Below, piece after piece: positions 51,041-62,397 of a stretch of 64,000 bases of DNA. The translations under genes were made by a program, and so were the position numbers. The notes below the pieces were generated by a model. The model had not been told where the DNA came from. It saw only the letters and a list, made by a program, of their open reading frames with translations, and did not search any database. The stretch's first letter is position 1, and every line of letters begins with the position of its first letter. The DNA comes from Schizochytrium sp. CCTCC M209059 (lineage: Eukaryota; Sar; Bigyra; Thraustochytrida; Thraustochytriidae), in the NCBI GenBank assembly GCA_000818945.1, contig KN805378.1:519488-583487 (forward strand). The letters are read 5' to 3'.

Positions 51041-52032
51041 GTGTGTCTGTCTGGTGGCGGGCGAGCGAACGAACGGTGGATGCCGCGATGGAGAGCTCCG
51101 GAATGGATTGGAATGGAATGGAATGGAATGGCCGAATGGACTCTGCCGCCAGCCAGCGCCCGTGACGCTCTGCTCCGCTCTGCTCCGCTCTGCTCTCGCC
51201 GCCTGCGCGCGTGCCTGCGTCGCCTCGCTCGGGCCTGGTCGCCGCGCGGACGGGCGGGCGGTCGGGGAGGACGGAGGGAGAGGCTGCCGGTCTGTCGCGC
51301 CTGCGCGAGCTGGAGATCGACCGAGCGATTGAAGAGGCGGCCGTGTCTCTCCGTCTCTTGTATTCAGGGAGAGGAAGGAAGGGGGGGGGACGGCGCGGCT
51401 CTGTCTTCTGGACGTATCTACCTATGCCGCGGCAAGTAGTATGTATGTGTCTCCGTATGTATGCAGGCAGTGGCAGGCAGTCTGGGCCTAGTCAGGTTGA
51501 GTATAGTCTAGTGCGTATGTCTGTCTGTCAGTCTGTCTCTCTGGCTAGCCGGTCCCGGCGACCGGTTTTCTCTCGCGTATTCCGCACTTGCGCTGCTGTT
51601 TGGCCGACTTGCGCGCGTGCGCCGCAAGTGGGCCTTCGCGGCGCCCAGGCCCGTACTCGTCGACCGGGCGGGACCGTGCCGCCGCGCTAGGACCGCCTAG
51701 GGGTTGGCTACCCGGATCGCGGAGTCGGCCGCAGAGCCTCGCACGGGTCCTCCAGAAAGAAAGGAAGAAAGAAAGAAAGAAAGAAGAGCAGCCAATCGCG
51801 GCGAGACGCGCGGAATGCTCACGCAAGTTCTCTTGCCGCCCGCCCTCTTGCTAGGCAGCTCGCCCGGAGGGAGGTTCGCTCCTGCGCGCTCGTGCCGTGC
51901 CGGGCCGTGCCGTACGGTCGCGGCGCTCGAGCAGCTAGCTACACTACGCGAGCGAGAAGGTCGGAGGTGGAGTGCGCGGGATGGAGTTCCAGGTGGCGCG
52001 AAGAGCAGAGAATGAAAGAATGAGTGAAAGAA

Positions 52033-52059
52033 AGCAAGCAAGCAAGCAAGCAAGCAAGG
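52033..52059. repeat. GCAA tetranucleotide microsatellite
   Basis: Six to seven AGCA units. About 60 bases later GCTTTT-type units occur (52099-52128). Confidence 0.9.
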
Positions 52060-53582
52060 AAGCAGAGGGGGGCCGGTGGGAAGAGGCCACTTGCGCGCTT
52101 GCTTTTGCTTGCTTTTGCTTGCTTTTGCGGACTTTTGGCGGGCGAACTTTCACTTGCGCTCCGCCTTTTCTTCCCTGTTTCCTCCTCTTCGACTTGCGAC
52201 GAGGAAAAAAGAAAAGAAAAGAAAAAAAGAAAAAGAAAAGAAAAAGACCCGCGAGGATTCAAATTCGAAAATTCGAATCCGGATCCAGAAAAAGGGCCTT
52301 GCGATGAACGAACGCGGCAGCGACGCGATGGGGCTCGCGTGCGTGCGAGCGATCGAGCGATCGAGCGTGCGAGCGCTGTCTCGCGGCGAGCAAGCGCGGA
52401 GCAGAGCAGGGCAGGGCAGAGCAGAGATCCGCAGCGCCCTTGTGCCGCCTTCTTCCTTCCCTGCACAGCTCAGGCCGCGTGGTCTGGCTAGCGCCGCGCC
52501 GCCACTTCCGGGGATCCCAACTGCCGTGACGCGAGGCTGTGGCCCGTGGCGGTGCGCCGCGAGGCCTCCGACCTCGCTCCCTGCGCCCCTTCGATCACGG
52601 CACCGCGCCCCTCTCGCCTCGGCCGCTCGCGCCCTCCCTCTCTTGGTGGACGCCGGATTTCAAAAAACAACGCGATGCGATGCCTGCCGCGGACGCGAGT
52701 CCCGTGTGGGTTCAGACGCCTTGACGGCTCGCTCCGCCGCCAGTAAGTGTGCCCTTCACTGACGCGAGCTAGCTATAGCTCGCTAGCTAGCTTTGGCCAA
52801 CGCGAATCGCGTCACGCGTGCTTGCTTCAACTTGCTTCGACTTGCTCGGCTTGCTTGCTTGGCTTGCTTGGCCAACCTTGAGCAACCTTGTGCAAGGTGG
52901 AAACTCCCAAGAACTGCGACCAAACCACGGTCCCGATCACGCGCAAATGTGTGGACGCAGCTGCTGCTGCTGCTGCTGCTGCTGACGCCAACCTCGCTTG
53001 GCTTGGCTTGACCCTGGTATCTATCTCTCTCGACCTCGCTTGCCCTCACCACCGCCACGAGCGTGCTCCTCGCACGCGGTGGATTCGGCTCGGGAAGCGC
53101 AGCACAGCACGGCGCAGCTTCACCGACCGCTGCCGTCTGTCACGGCTCCGCTGTCTCCGACGCGAGTGGTCTTGGTCTGGTCGCGGCAGTCAAGGCGCCC
53201 CAATGGACGATGGAAACGGAGAAGCGCCCCACCGAGTGCGCGTACGGGCTGCTGCTGCTGCTGCTGCTAACGTGCGTGCTGTGTTGGAGCGAGGCGAATC
53301 CAAGATGGCGGCGTTCCCTGCGGTGTGCGCCTTTTTATTTGAGGACGGCGCCGCTCCGCTCCGGCTGCGGCTGGACAGCGCCGAGGACGCACGCCACACG
53401 CCTGGATTCCTCGGGGACGGCGCGCTTTGCCTTCGTGCCTTCGACCGTCTCGTGACGCCGTGTCACGTCACGACGGATCACGACAGTGCGCACGGACTCC
53501 GGAAGCAGAAAGAAAGAACGAAGGAAGGAAAGAAGGAAACCAGAAGTTGCTCGTGTGAGTCGCAGCGGTCCCGCGGCAGGCC

Positions 53583-53680
53583 GAATGAATGAATGGATGA
53601 ATGAATGAATGAATGAATATATGAACGAACGAACGAACGAACGAACGAACGAACGAACGAACGAACGAACGAACGAACGA
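53583..53680. repeat. GAAT then GAAC tetranucleotide arrays
   Basis: Degenerate GAAT units (53583-53618) change into about fourteen perfect GAAC units (53623-53680), the longest pure tetranucleotide array in the window. Confidence 0.95.
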
Positions 53681-54692
53681 TGAATGGAGAAGGAAGGGAA
53701 AGGAAAGACGAATCTGCTGCAACGAAACCCCGGTTCGCCAGGAAGCGAACTCGATCCACCCAAAGGAGAACAAAAGGTAAGAAGAATACGGAGTTCAACT
53801 TACCCGGTCACGAACGCCCTGGGGCAGCCCTGGGTGCTGGCTGGCTAACGGGTGGGTGACCCGACCCGAACCAACCCGCGCAGCAGCGGTTGATCTGCAC
53901 TCGATCGACACTGGCGGCTGCCGGAAAACACACCGACAAGACTGACAAGGGTTGTTGGCCTTGTGGACAGCGCCGCAAGCGAACGCCACACGACACGCGG
54001 TACGTCGCCCCGTGTACAGCTCAGCGTCAAATTCGTCGCGAGCAAGTAAGCTCCCGTAGATTCGTCTTATGGAAAAAGTTGGCGTCGAAAACACGGTCCG
54101 TGGGACCTAGGTCTTCTCCCGCGAGCTGCTGGCTCTGCAAAGCTAGCTAGCCCTGAACAAATGCGACCTGATTTCGACAATAACGACGAGGACGAGGACG
54201 AGGACGACGCGGCCGAAACCAAAGCAAAGCGAAGCGAAGCGAGGCGAGGCGAGGCCGAGCGCAACTAAGACGAGCAAGAAAGACGCCAAGGAACAGATGA
54301 ATAGGTTCAGGCCAAAGGTGAGACGATCGACGAACGCGACAGGCCGACAAACAGCAATAGCAATAGCGACAGCGACAGCGCCAGCGACAACAGAACGATT
54401 GTTGACGCGACGCAAAGCGCAACACCAAATCAAAAAACCAACAAGACGAATGAAGCGAAGCTAGGTGAACGAAGCACACCCGGCGCCACGGGACGGACTC
54501 GGCGATGTTGGCCGGTGCGTTAACGCATGCTCCGTTCCCTCCTCGTCAACTGCTGCTGGCTTGACGGACAACAAGAGAACCTCCGGCACGGATGATGCAA
54601 TCAGAAGCAGCCAATTCAGTGCCGCTTCGACAATATGCTCCGACCCAAGCAAATTGAGGTCAACTTTTTCGCGCTCGATGCGATCCGAGGTA

Positions 54693-54719
54693 GCAAGCAA
54701 GCAAGCAAGCAAGCAAGCG
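54693..54719. repeat. GCAA tetranucleotide microsatellite
   Basis: Six to seven AGCA units. A GCTT array of the opposite sense follows at 54953-54973. Confidence 0.9.
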
Positions 54720-56551
54720 GAGCTAGCTATCCAACGCGTCGCCGCGCGTTCAAAAAGTCCCGCTCCTTGCTGGCTTTGTCTTGCTTGTTCGCTTTTGCAG
54801 CTGGGCAGCGGCCAATCTAGCTACGAATTCGTCGGACTGCTCGCGCCAGGTTTTGTTGGTCTCTCTCTCGTCTTGTCTGTCAGGCTCTTCTGCTTCTCTG
54901 CTTGCCTGCTGGCGTCCTTAATCTCGTGTTCCCTTGTTTTTGCTTGGTTTCCTGCTTGCTTGCTTGCTTGCTAGCTCCACTTGCAGAGACGATTACCCCT
55001 CGACCGCCTTCCGTTCGTTGACCGCCGCCAGGGTCGGTCAGGCCGCCTCGCTGGGGTCGCGCCACGTTCGTACAAATGCACGCCTCGGCTCTCGCCCCAC
55101 GCCACGTGCCTACTTTCTTGTGCTACTTTCTTTGTCGTGCCCGGGGAGATGAGGTCGAGGCGTGAACCACGTCCACACCTTGTTTATCGGTATTGGTGAC
55201 GGCCAATCTCGCACCCCGCCTCCCCTTCTCCTTTTCCCCAACCCGCGCGGCCAACCCCCGTTGAGACCTTCCTCCTATGACTAGCTGGAAATGAAACTCT
55301 TCGCAAAGCAGGCAGTACGGACGCAACGAGAAGAAACCAGCAGCACCAGCAGCATCAGCACTAGCAGCCTGGCTGCAGAGCGGCGGACCTGGGAAGAGAC
55401 TTGATCCGTCTAAAACGAACCAAGCCTACCAGCTTCGTTGGTTCGAGCCAGCTCCACCGACCTCCGAGTTCGTCCGCACCTAGGGCCAAAGAATGAAACC
55501 AATGCAAAACAACGCGGACGCGAAAGCGAGCGTGGACGGTCAGTCAGTCCATCAGCCAACCGAGACGTCGCTCGCTCACTCGCCCGCGCGGACATGGCAG
55601 AGCCAGCGGCAGGCTCCGAGGCCGTCTCCGCACGTGGTACAAGCGTCGAGAGCCGCTGCCAAAAAAGCGCGAAAGGAACATTTAGTTTTTCAATACCCCG
55701 TCAACCGACCTCACGGGTTATCAGGCCTTCCGAATAAGCACAATATACAGCTTTCAGCTTTCACACACGGGGGGGTTCGCTGCAAGTCCTTTCGTTATAC
55801 TAAAGTATCGGTGCTCACAAAAAGAAAGTAATGCACACCCCTAAATGAAAAACGTCCATCCTTGATGTGAGGGTAAATCGCGCTCTCAGGGGTGTACCAG
55901 AAACGTCTGCAAAGTCGGTCAACCGGGTGGATGACGTAGGTCGATTGAAGCCGTGCAGCATGCACGTTTTCTGTATCCCGCCGGGCCATTCAGATGCGAT
56001 AGGCAGGTCCGCCAGCGCGTTGACCCTCACAATGCCGGCTTGCCTGCATGCTTGCCTGACTGCCTGCCCAAGTACCCAAAACAGAGCGATGCCCGGCACG
56101 GACGAGAAAGAACGATGAAAGCGGAACATGAAATGTCCGTCTCAGCGTCCGCGCTGCCGTTTCTTTAGCGGATCGTTTCATTCAAGGCAAATGTATAAAA
56201 AGTATGTAGGGCAAGCTCAAGCGTCCCCCCTGCCAGTCCTGCCAGTCGGTCACGCTTGACATCGTCTATTTCGCCCAAAGTCTGGCAGCTTCAGCGTGGC
56301 TCCAGGCAGCTTGGACGAAGCAATTTGGGAACAAAACATCATCACGGCGGACGTGTCGGTTACTTTTCTCGTAGTTCATTTAACAGATCACTAGCGATGG
56401 CGAGCGAACGGAGCTGACCTAGCGAGATTTCTTCTTAAATATCCGTTATCTGACAACAACGACTAACGCACTGCACCGCGCCTTGAAGTGTGACAGGTGT
56501 GGAAGTCTGACTTCGATGACCAGGAAAAGCCATCTCCGTTGAGCACGTCCG

Positions 56552-59500
56552 TCATTTTGCAAGAACGACATGCATTTCACCTTGCGCGAACGACGCCTGC
56601 CGGCATAGCGGGCACGCATTCATGGTCCATGCCTCAATGCAGTCTGCATGGAAAAAGTGCCCACACAATGTCTTTGCAACTTCTTCCCCCGCACGGTAGT
56701 CTTCAAGACAAATTGTGCACGCGTCTGCAAGGCCAACGCCTCCCTCCTCATTCGGAACAATCTTTCGCTGCAGCTTGCTCGAGCTTGTTTGCCGTTGAAG
56801 TCGACGCGCTCGCCACATTGAATTCTGCAAAAACCGTGGTACTCCGGTCTGACGCTGGGCACCGGTCAATCGAGTTGCACGTGCATGCGCCGACGTCGCA
56901 GGAGCTGATGGAACTGCATTTCTCCACGAATGGCGCAATGCATTCCACCACGTTGTGACGCGCGAAAGATGCGTTGTTTCTACCGGCGCGAGAGACCTCT
57001 CACGCCTGACTTGCTGTGCCACGCAATCTATAGATTGCATTAACCAAAGCCCCACAGCTTGGACGAAGAGCAAACTCGGCCAAAATTTAAACCCGATAGA
57101 TGAGTTTGCCGAAGCGAGACACACTATCACGAGCGCACACAGTACGCCGTAGAGCATCATGTACAAGAAAAGTGGACCCATATCGGAGATAAACTCGCCT
57201 AAAAGACTTGCAGGCCGACGTTGATGCGACGCCACAATGAGTGCCCAAAGCATTGCGCTTGCAGTCAGATTTCCCAGCAACGTCGGTACATGAGTATCCC
57301 ATAGCATCGTAAATGCCCCCGTCAGCATTGCCAATCCGGACACCTCTGGGACACCCAGCTCAGAGAGTATTTGAAAGGGACCCATCTGTTCCCAAAGGCC
57401 CTGCGACAATCGGGATCTCTGGCGGGGATTATTGTCAAGCGTGCCAAGCAAATAACCACCAACGCTCAGCGCAAGCCACACCGACTCGGTCAGAATAACA
57501 TTGATAACCCTGCATGAGGAACGCACCAAGTTCTCCGACTGCGTCACAGGTAGCCACAACACACACGCACCATAGGCGATGACGCCCCACGACGATCTGT
57601 CTGCACCGCGAAAGCTGTGCGACGCTTGGGTTGCATGCACTGCTCGGGCCACAAAGCCAACGCAAGACATGTGAGTTCGAACCCATACGTTGACGTCGTC
57701 AGTGCTGCCAAGAATAGTCCACACACTTAGCATCGCGTAAATGCTTACAAAGACTTTCTCGTCCCGAGTCAGCCCCCTGCTGTACAGTGCCGGAAGATCG
57801 ATCGAGACTGCCAATAAGGCAAACGAGGCGACAAATGAGCTAAAAAGTACATTCGCGGTACTGGCGCCCAATGCCATCCCCTGTGACAGACAATGCGCGG
57901 CCATGATTCCCACACCAGCTTTGGGGCACGTGAGCTCGCGTTCGCAGACGAGCGCTCGCAAGAGAGAGTTTGCGCCAATGTAACGAGCTCGATCTGACCT
58001 TTCATCGCGCCGGCGCGGACCTTGCGTCGCTTGTGGCAAAAGTATGGAGCCGAGGCCGTCGTCTGGTCCCACAAACGCAAGCCCAAGCCCAACAATATCT
58101 TCCCACGGCCAGTGGCGCCAAGGGAAGAAAAAAAGTAGAGAGCCAGAGGTTGCGCGAATGAAAATGCACAGTACATGCAAACCGAGACCGACAAGCAATG
58201 GCAGTTTGACGGCCCACGGAAGTGGAAGTCGAGATACTCCCGTCGTACTTGAAACCCATGGGGAAACTCGTAGAAACAAGTCCAATGCATATGCCACCAA
58301 TACGCTGACCTTGATCGAGGCCAGCAAAAAGTTGCCTCGTGACAAATCGTTGCTGCACGCGTCAAATGCAAGCATCATACCGAAGAGAAACCACGTGCCT
58401 CGCAGAAGAAGTAGGCATGGCTTTGACGTAAATCGGGCAAGGCAAGTCATGCATATGAAGCCAAGCATACATATGGATCCCGCATCGATTTGATCGCCGC
58501 CGTACATGAGCGCTTGCCACAAAGTCTGTACGGCCCCCGTTCGAGGCCTGCGCCGCACGTCGCTTACAATCACAAGTGCCAGTACAAGTACTTGGCACAT
58601 TGTCCGTGCCGCCACCGCTTGACCCATCTCTTGGTTTGTCTCGGCTTCTGTGGACAACGACCTGGTCCAAACACTTCCTGCTGCGCGCAAAAGAGATGCT
58701 CGAGTGCCTGCGGAGTTTAAAGTATCCGAGTCATCCTCTTCCTGATCAAACAAGGCATCCTCTTCCGCGACGTGCTCCCGAGCTTCATACTGAGAATCTT
58801 CCCTTGACGTTGCACTACTCTCACGGAGCCCGAAAGACCGAGCGCTGCGCACTCGTTTCAATATTCTTTCCCAGCTTTGGCACATAGTATTCTGTGGAAA
58901 TACGAGGGTCAATTTCGTTGCCGCACGCCAGGGCCAGTTCAGCGTAATAATATGGAGCGCGCCTCGACGACGACGCATACGTAGGAAGGAAGTAGATTGC
59001 ATTGGAGCTGTCTCTTGCACGATGCGAATTCGTGTTCGCCGTACAGGCGACAAGTGAACCCTACGGGGCACAAGAGCCTGATTCTCGGCGTCATTACTCG
59101 ATGGTGCCTGCGCATACAAGAGAATCACGAAACATCGATGCCGCACGTCGTGAAGCGCTACAGCATATCGATAAGAGTGTTGCACTTCGCGTCGCATCCC
59201 GCACCTCTCTTCGTCAATGCAGGCTCCGGCGCAAAGTAGATTGTCTCCGCGCAGAGCAGTACTTAAGCTCAAACGCTGATATATGGCTTCTCGGCGGCAG
59301 CGCGCAGAGGGCCGAGCGCTGCCCTCCATTCTATCGCTATTCACATGATCGTAGCCAGCTTCCCCAGTTTCATCACTGGCATCATCTTCATAGTCATCTT
59401 CATTATCCACATCACTGCCCCTTGAGCGAAGTCTCGCAACGAGTCGTGCTGAGCTCGCTTCTGACGTAGGAAAAGGATAAGTCCCAGAAAGCACTCTTGT

Positions 59501-59680
59501 GGAACTCGAGGTCCCCCTCATGGTCCTTAAAGTTAACCCTGCCCCTGCTGCTGCTGCTGCTGCTGCTGCGTTCCTCGTGGAGTTCTCCGTCTCGTTCGCA
59601 GTTGCCAAAGGTGTCGACCGAGATTGCGAGATTTCTGCGCGATCGCCGCGACCCGTGTGGAATCGTTCACGCCATCGCAT
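56552..59680 (-). CDS. Large multi-pass membrane protein with C-terminal RING-H2 finger
   Basis: The frame encodes 1042 residues from the first in-frame ATG (59680); the frame stays open 21 codons upstream without an ATG. Residues 1-390 are mostly polar, with an Ala run near 37-45, acidic segments and a beta-rich stretch around 160-275 (HSYRYAVALHDVRHRCFVILLYAQ, then LHIITLNWPWRAATKLTLVFPQN) that could be a PH-like or lipid-binding fold. About 393-900 holds at least ten hydrophobic helices. Residues about 988-1030 form a RING-H2 finger: CTICLEDYRAGE, then CGHFFHADC, W, and CPLC. RING-H2 fingers recruit ubiquitin-conjugating enzymes, so this is probably a membrane-bound ubiquitin ligase (ER, Golgi or vacuole). 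I do not recognise the membrane domain; the layout differs from Hrd1, which has fewer helices and a tail beyond the RING. Confidence 0.8.
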   Translation of the reverse strand: MRWRERFHTGRGDRAEISQSRSTPLATANETENSTRNAAAAAAAAGAGLTLRTMRGTSSSTRVLSGTYPFPTSEASSARLVARLRSRGSDVDNEDDYEDDASDETGEAGYDHVNSDRMEGSARPSARCRREAIYQRLSLSTALRGDNLLCAGACIDEERCGMRREVQHSYRYAVALHDVRHRCFVILLYAQAPSSNDAENQALVPRRVHLSPVRRTRIRIVQETAPMQSTSFLRMRRRRGALHIITLNWPWRAATKLTLVFPQNTMCQSWERILKRVRSARSFGLRESSATSREDSQYEAREHVAEEDALFDQEEDDSDTLNSAGTRASLLRAAGSVWTRSLSTEAETNQEMGQAVAARTMCQVLVLALVIVSDVRRRPRTGAVQTLWQALMYGGDQIDAGSICMLGFICMTCLARFTSKPCLLLLRGTWFLFGMMLAFDACSNDLSRGNFLLASIKVSVLVAYALDLFLRVSPWVSSTTGVSRLPLPWAVKLPLLVGLGLHVLCIFIRATSGSLLFFFPWRHWPWEDIVGLGLAFVGPDDGLGSILLPQATQGPRRRDERSDRARYIGANSLLRALVCERELTCPKAGVGIMAAHCLSQGMALGASTANVLFSSFVASFALLAVSIDLPALYSRGLTRDEKVFVSIYAMLSVWTILGSTDDVNVWVRTHMSCVGFVARAVHATQASHSFRGADRSSWGVIAYGACVLWLPVTQSENLVRSSCRVINVILTESVWLALSVGGYLLGTLDNNPRQRSRLSQGLWEQMGPFQILSELGVPEVSGLAMLTGAFTMLWDTHVPTLLGNLTASAMLWALIVASHQRRPASLLGEFISDMGPLFLYMMLYGVLCALVIVCLASANSSIGFKFWPSLLFVQAVGLWLMQSIDCVAQQVRRERSLAPVETTHLSRVTTWWNALRHSWRNAVPSAPATSAHARATRLTGAQRQTGVPRFLQNSMWRARRLQRQTSSSKLQRKIVPNEEGGVGLADACTICLEDYRAGEEVAKTLCGHFFHADCIEAWTMNACPLCRQASFAQGEMHVVLAK

Positions 59681-60418
59681 GGCAGAAACCCACCTCGTCC
59701 AGACGGTGAGCAAGAGGTCTCGAAGCTGCAAGTCTGGCCACAAGCCGAGGTATCTTTCTGTTTACGTGGGGGGTGGCGCGGCCTGGCGAGTCGTGAAGGA
59801 GAACGTGCGCGTATCTCCAGAGAGGATTCGCGTCTTCCTCGCGACTGACGTCGCGAGCCCACCAGGAGACCGACCGGGCGGGACGAGGGGACTTGGCGGC
59901 AACTCAGCGCCCGTGCGCAGCCGCCACGTCTCGAAGACCGCGCGGCGCCAAGCTTGCCAAGCCTGCCAAGCCTGCCCCGTTCGCTCGCTGGTTCGTCCGT
60001 TCAACAACTTCAAGTTCTAGCCAGACAGCCAGCCCAATTTGAACTTGAACAGCAGCATACTCGAAACAAGAGAAAGAGAAAAAGAAAAAGAAAGAGGAGG
60101 TGTGCGAAGGAGCGAGGATACACCGGGGACCCCCCAAGGCTGCGCAAACTTGGAGCGACGGAAACCCATGGTGAGGTCGTCGCAACGCATACAGTCGCGA
60201 GCAGGCCTTGCGCGGACGCGAAGCAGACCTCGCAAGACGTTGGCAAATCCCGTTGGGACAAACGCACGTGATCGTCTGCCCGTGCGTGCACGAGTCCAGA
60301 GTAGGAAAGTACGAAAGTACGCACGTTGAAAAGTACAAAGCGGAGAACCCCACCGACTTGAGGCTGGAGTGGAACAAACAAAGCAAAGCGCATTTATCGC
60401 CTCGCAATAGTCGGCAAG
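59681..60418. other. Divergent intergenic region (RING / alcohol dehydrogenase)
   Basis: About 740 bases that must contain both promoters. A purine-rich AAAGAGAAAAAG tract lies at 60068-60100, and CCAAGCCTGCCAAGCC repeats at 59950-59975. No gene. Confidence 0.5.
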
Positions 60419-61687
60419 ATGACCATCATGCACAAGTTGAAGAGCGAACTTGGTCGCCAGGCCATGAGCAGAATCAAATACGAAAAGTTCGTGCCCGATC
60501 TGGAGAACGGCCCTGGCAGCGCCAAGCGGGCAGGCGAGGTTGCTCGGCGCCTCGGAATTACCAAGATCCTCATCGTCACGGACAAGATCCTTGTCGATAT
60601 TGGGCTCGTTGGTCCGATCAATAATGCCTTGCAAGACGCTGGTACTCAGACTGTCATTTTCGATGGTGTACTCCCGGACCCGACGGTGGCCCAGATTGAA
60701 GATGGCGCAGACTTTTACGTTGCCAACGGCTGCAATGGTATCATCGCCATCGGTGGCGGCTCGGCCATGGACTGTGCGAAAATGATTGGCGCTGTCGTGA
60801 GCAACAACAAGCCTCCGGCGGCCTTTGCTGGCGCCTTCAAGGTGAGAAGGCGCATTCCGGCTCTCATTGCGGTGCCAACAACGCATGGGACGGGATCCGA
60901 AGTCACATTTGCTGCAGTGGTGAGCGACCCAGTGGCACAGCGCAAACTTCTCGTTTCAGACTTCAAAATTGTCCCGCGTGTTGCCATTCTCGACCCCGAG
61001 CTCCTCACTGGCCTTCCGCCAGCCATCAGCGCGGCGACAGGCATGGATGCTCTCACGCACGCTGTGGAGAGCTACCTTTCGCCGTGGGCTACCTCGTATT
61101 CTCTCGAGAAGTCCCGCAGTGCCGTCAAAGGCGTCTTTGACTTCATCTTGCGCGCCTACCACGATGGAGAAAGTGATCTCGAAGCGCGCGAAGGCATGTT
61201 GCTTGCTTCTTTCAATGCAGGAATTGGCATTTCCTGTGGTGCGGTTGGCTATGTCCACGCCATCGCGCATACCCTCGGCTATAATTATCACACGCCACAC
61301 GGGGTCGCCAACGCAATGATTTTGCCCCACGTGCTTCGCTTCTACGGCGACGCCGCGGCTCCTCGTCTCGCGGAGCTCGCTCGTCTCGTTGGCCTCGGCT
61401 CGACTGGAAGCACGAACGAGGAACTTGCGCGCCTCTTTATCGACCGAATTTGCGAGATGCAACGTGAGATGCACATGCCTACAACCGTGCAGGGTCTTCG
61501 CGCCGATCGGGTCGACGACATGGCAACTATCGCTTTACAGGAAGCCCACGGAGAACGACATAGCATGTTTTCCCGCTTTGGCGAGTTCATGATGGATACT
61601 GGTTATCCGACCATCAAGCACATGACCCACGGCGAGTGTGCTCGAATTGTGCGTCACTGCGTTGCGCCGCCTTCTTCAAAGCTCTAG
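60419..61687 (+). CDS. Iron-containing alcohol dehydrogenase
   Basis: The frame encodes 422 residues from the ATG at 60419. It is a full-length group III (Fe-type) alcohol dehydrogenase, which interconverts alcohols and aldehydes with NAD(P)H. The N-terminal Rossmann part has ITKILIVTDKILVDIG and the coenzyme-binding motif GIIAIGGGSAMDCAK (GGGS near 119). The C-terminal helical part carries the family signature: AATGMDALTHAVESY gives Asp and His ligands, and GYVHAIAHTLGY plus NYHTPHGVANA give the remaining His ligands. The PTTHGTGSEVT block is also typical. It has no fused aldehyde dehydrogenase (AdhE) and no clear targeting peptide, though the first ~20 residues are basic. It resembles bacterial AdhB/YiaY-like enzymes, so ancient bacterial origin is plausible. 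Substrate is not predictable. It is convergent with the CDK gene. Confidence 0.93.
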   Translation: MTIMHKLKSELGRQAMSRIKYEKFVPDLENGPGSAKRAGEVARRLGITKILIVTDKILVDIGLVGPINNALQDAGTQTVIFDGVLPDPTVAQIEDGADFYVANGCNGIIAIGGGSAMDCAKMIGAVVSNNKPPAAFAGAFKVRRRIPALIAVPTTHGTGSEVTFAAVVSDPVAQRKLLVSDFKIVPRVAILDPELLTGLPPAISAATGMDALTHAVESYLSPWATSYSLEKSRSAVKGVFDFILRAYHDGESDLEAREGMLLASFNAGIGISCGAVGYVHAIAHTLGYNYHTPHGVANAMILPHVLRFYGDAAAPRLAELARLVGLGSTGSTNEELARLFIDRICEMQREMHMPTTVQGLRADRVDDMATIALQEAHGERHSMFSRFGEFMMDTGYPTIKHMTHGECARIVRHCVAPPSSKL

Positions 61688-62397
61688 TTTTCCGAGCGTC
61701 CTAAAGTGTAGGCGGCGGGAAGTGAAAAAGAAAAATTGAGTGAGAGACCCACACAAAGCGAAGCTTGCGACCGGTGGTCCAACAGGACATTTGCATTAAG
61801 GTACGTACGCTTTTTCCAAACCTTATTCTACCGCCCATCTACTTATTTTCAATCATCTATTTTGTCTGTCAAGAAGCCGAGAATCTTTCGAGTACGTAGA
61901 GTCATTTTTCGAGTGACCTGAAGAAGTCGATTCAGTCGAGTGATATACCACGGAAACCAAGAGTGTAGAGAAAGAAAAACAAAAGGCCGTCAGCAAATTC
62001 ATATCCGTACAAAATGTAAAATGTGCGCGGCGGCGGCGGCTGCGGCATGCGCACGAACGTAAATGGGGCCAACGCAAGCTCGTGCAAGAGAGAATGCGCG
62101 GCAGGCAGGTAGGTAGGCAAGCAGGCAGGCACTTGCTTTTCTGATGGAAATTCCTCGCGCCGGTTGGGTCACGACAAACACGTTGGTGATACTCCCTTCA
62201 CCTTTGTCGCGAATATGCGTGAGAGTGGGGACCATAGTCGACGCCAGAGCACTCGTTGCGCCAGTAAAGTCTGCCGGTCAGAACTTGAGAGGGCAAAGTT
62301 TACTCGCAAAGGTGTGAGTAGCTGGCTGGAGGGCTGACTGGCGAACGGGAAGGCACGCAGGCAGGCAGGTAGGCCGGCACGCAGGCAGGCTAAACAC
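61688..62397. other. Convergent intergenic region (alcohol dehydrogenase / CDK)
   Basis: Both neighbours end here. It contains GCAGGTAG repeats (62099-62130) and a second GCAGGCAGGT cluster (62355-62390). No gene or RNA seen. Confidence 0.5.

Larger units (their letters stand above)
50768..56551. other. Gene-poor, repeat-rich region
   Basis: About 5.8 kb without a supported gene. It holds many microsatellites: CTGC at 51018-51040, GCAA at 52033-52059, GAAT/GAAC at 53583-53680, GCAA at 54693-54719, GCTT at 54953-54973, and A/G tracts near 52200-52248. Frames are Arg/Ser/Ala-rich and change with the repeats. The first ~250 bases are the leader or promoter of the AGC kinase. From about 55.7 kb GC falls, again with no gene. 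Confidence 0.5.

Noticed and set aside
53305..53592. Short frame starting CAAGATGGCGGCG with a plausible beginning of a protein
   Set aside because: Only 95 codons, then basic low complexity, and no family match. It could be a first exon, but no splice partner was seen.
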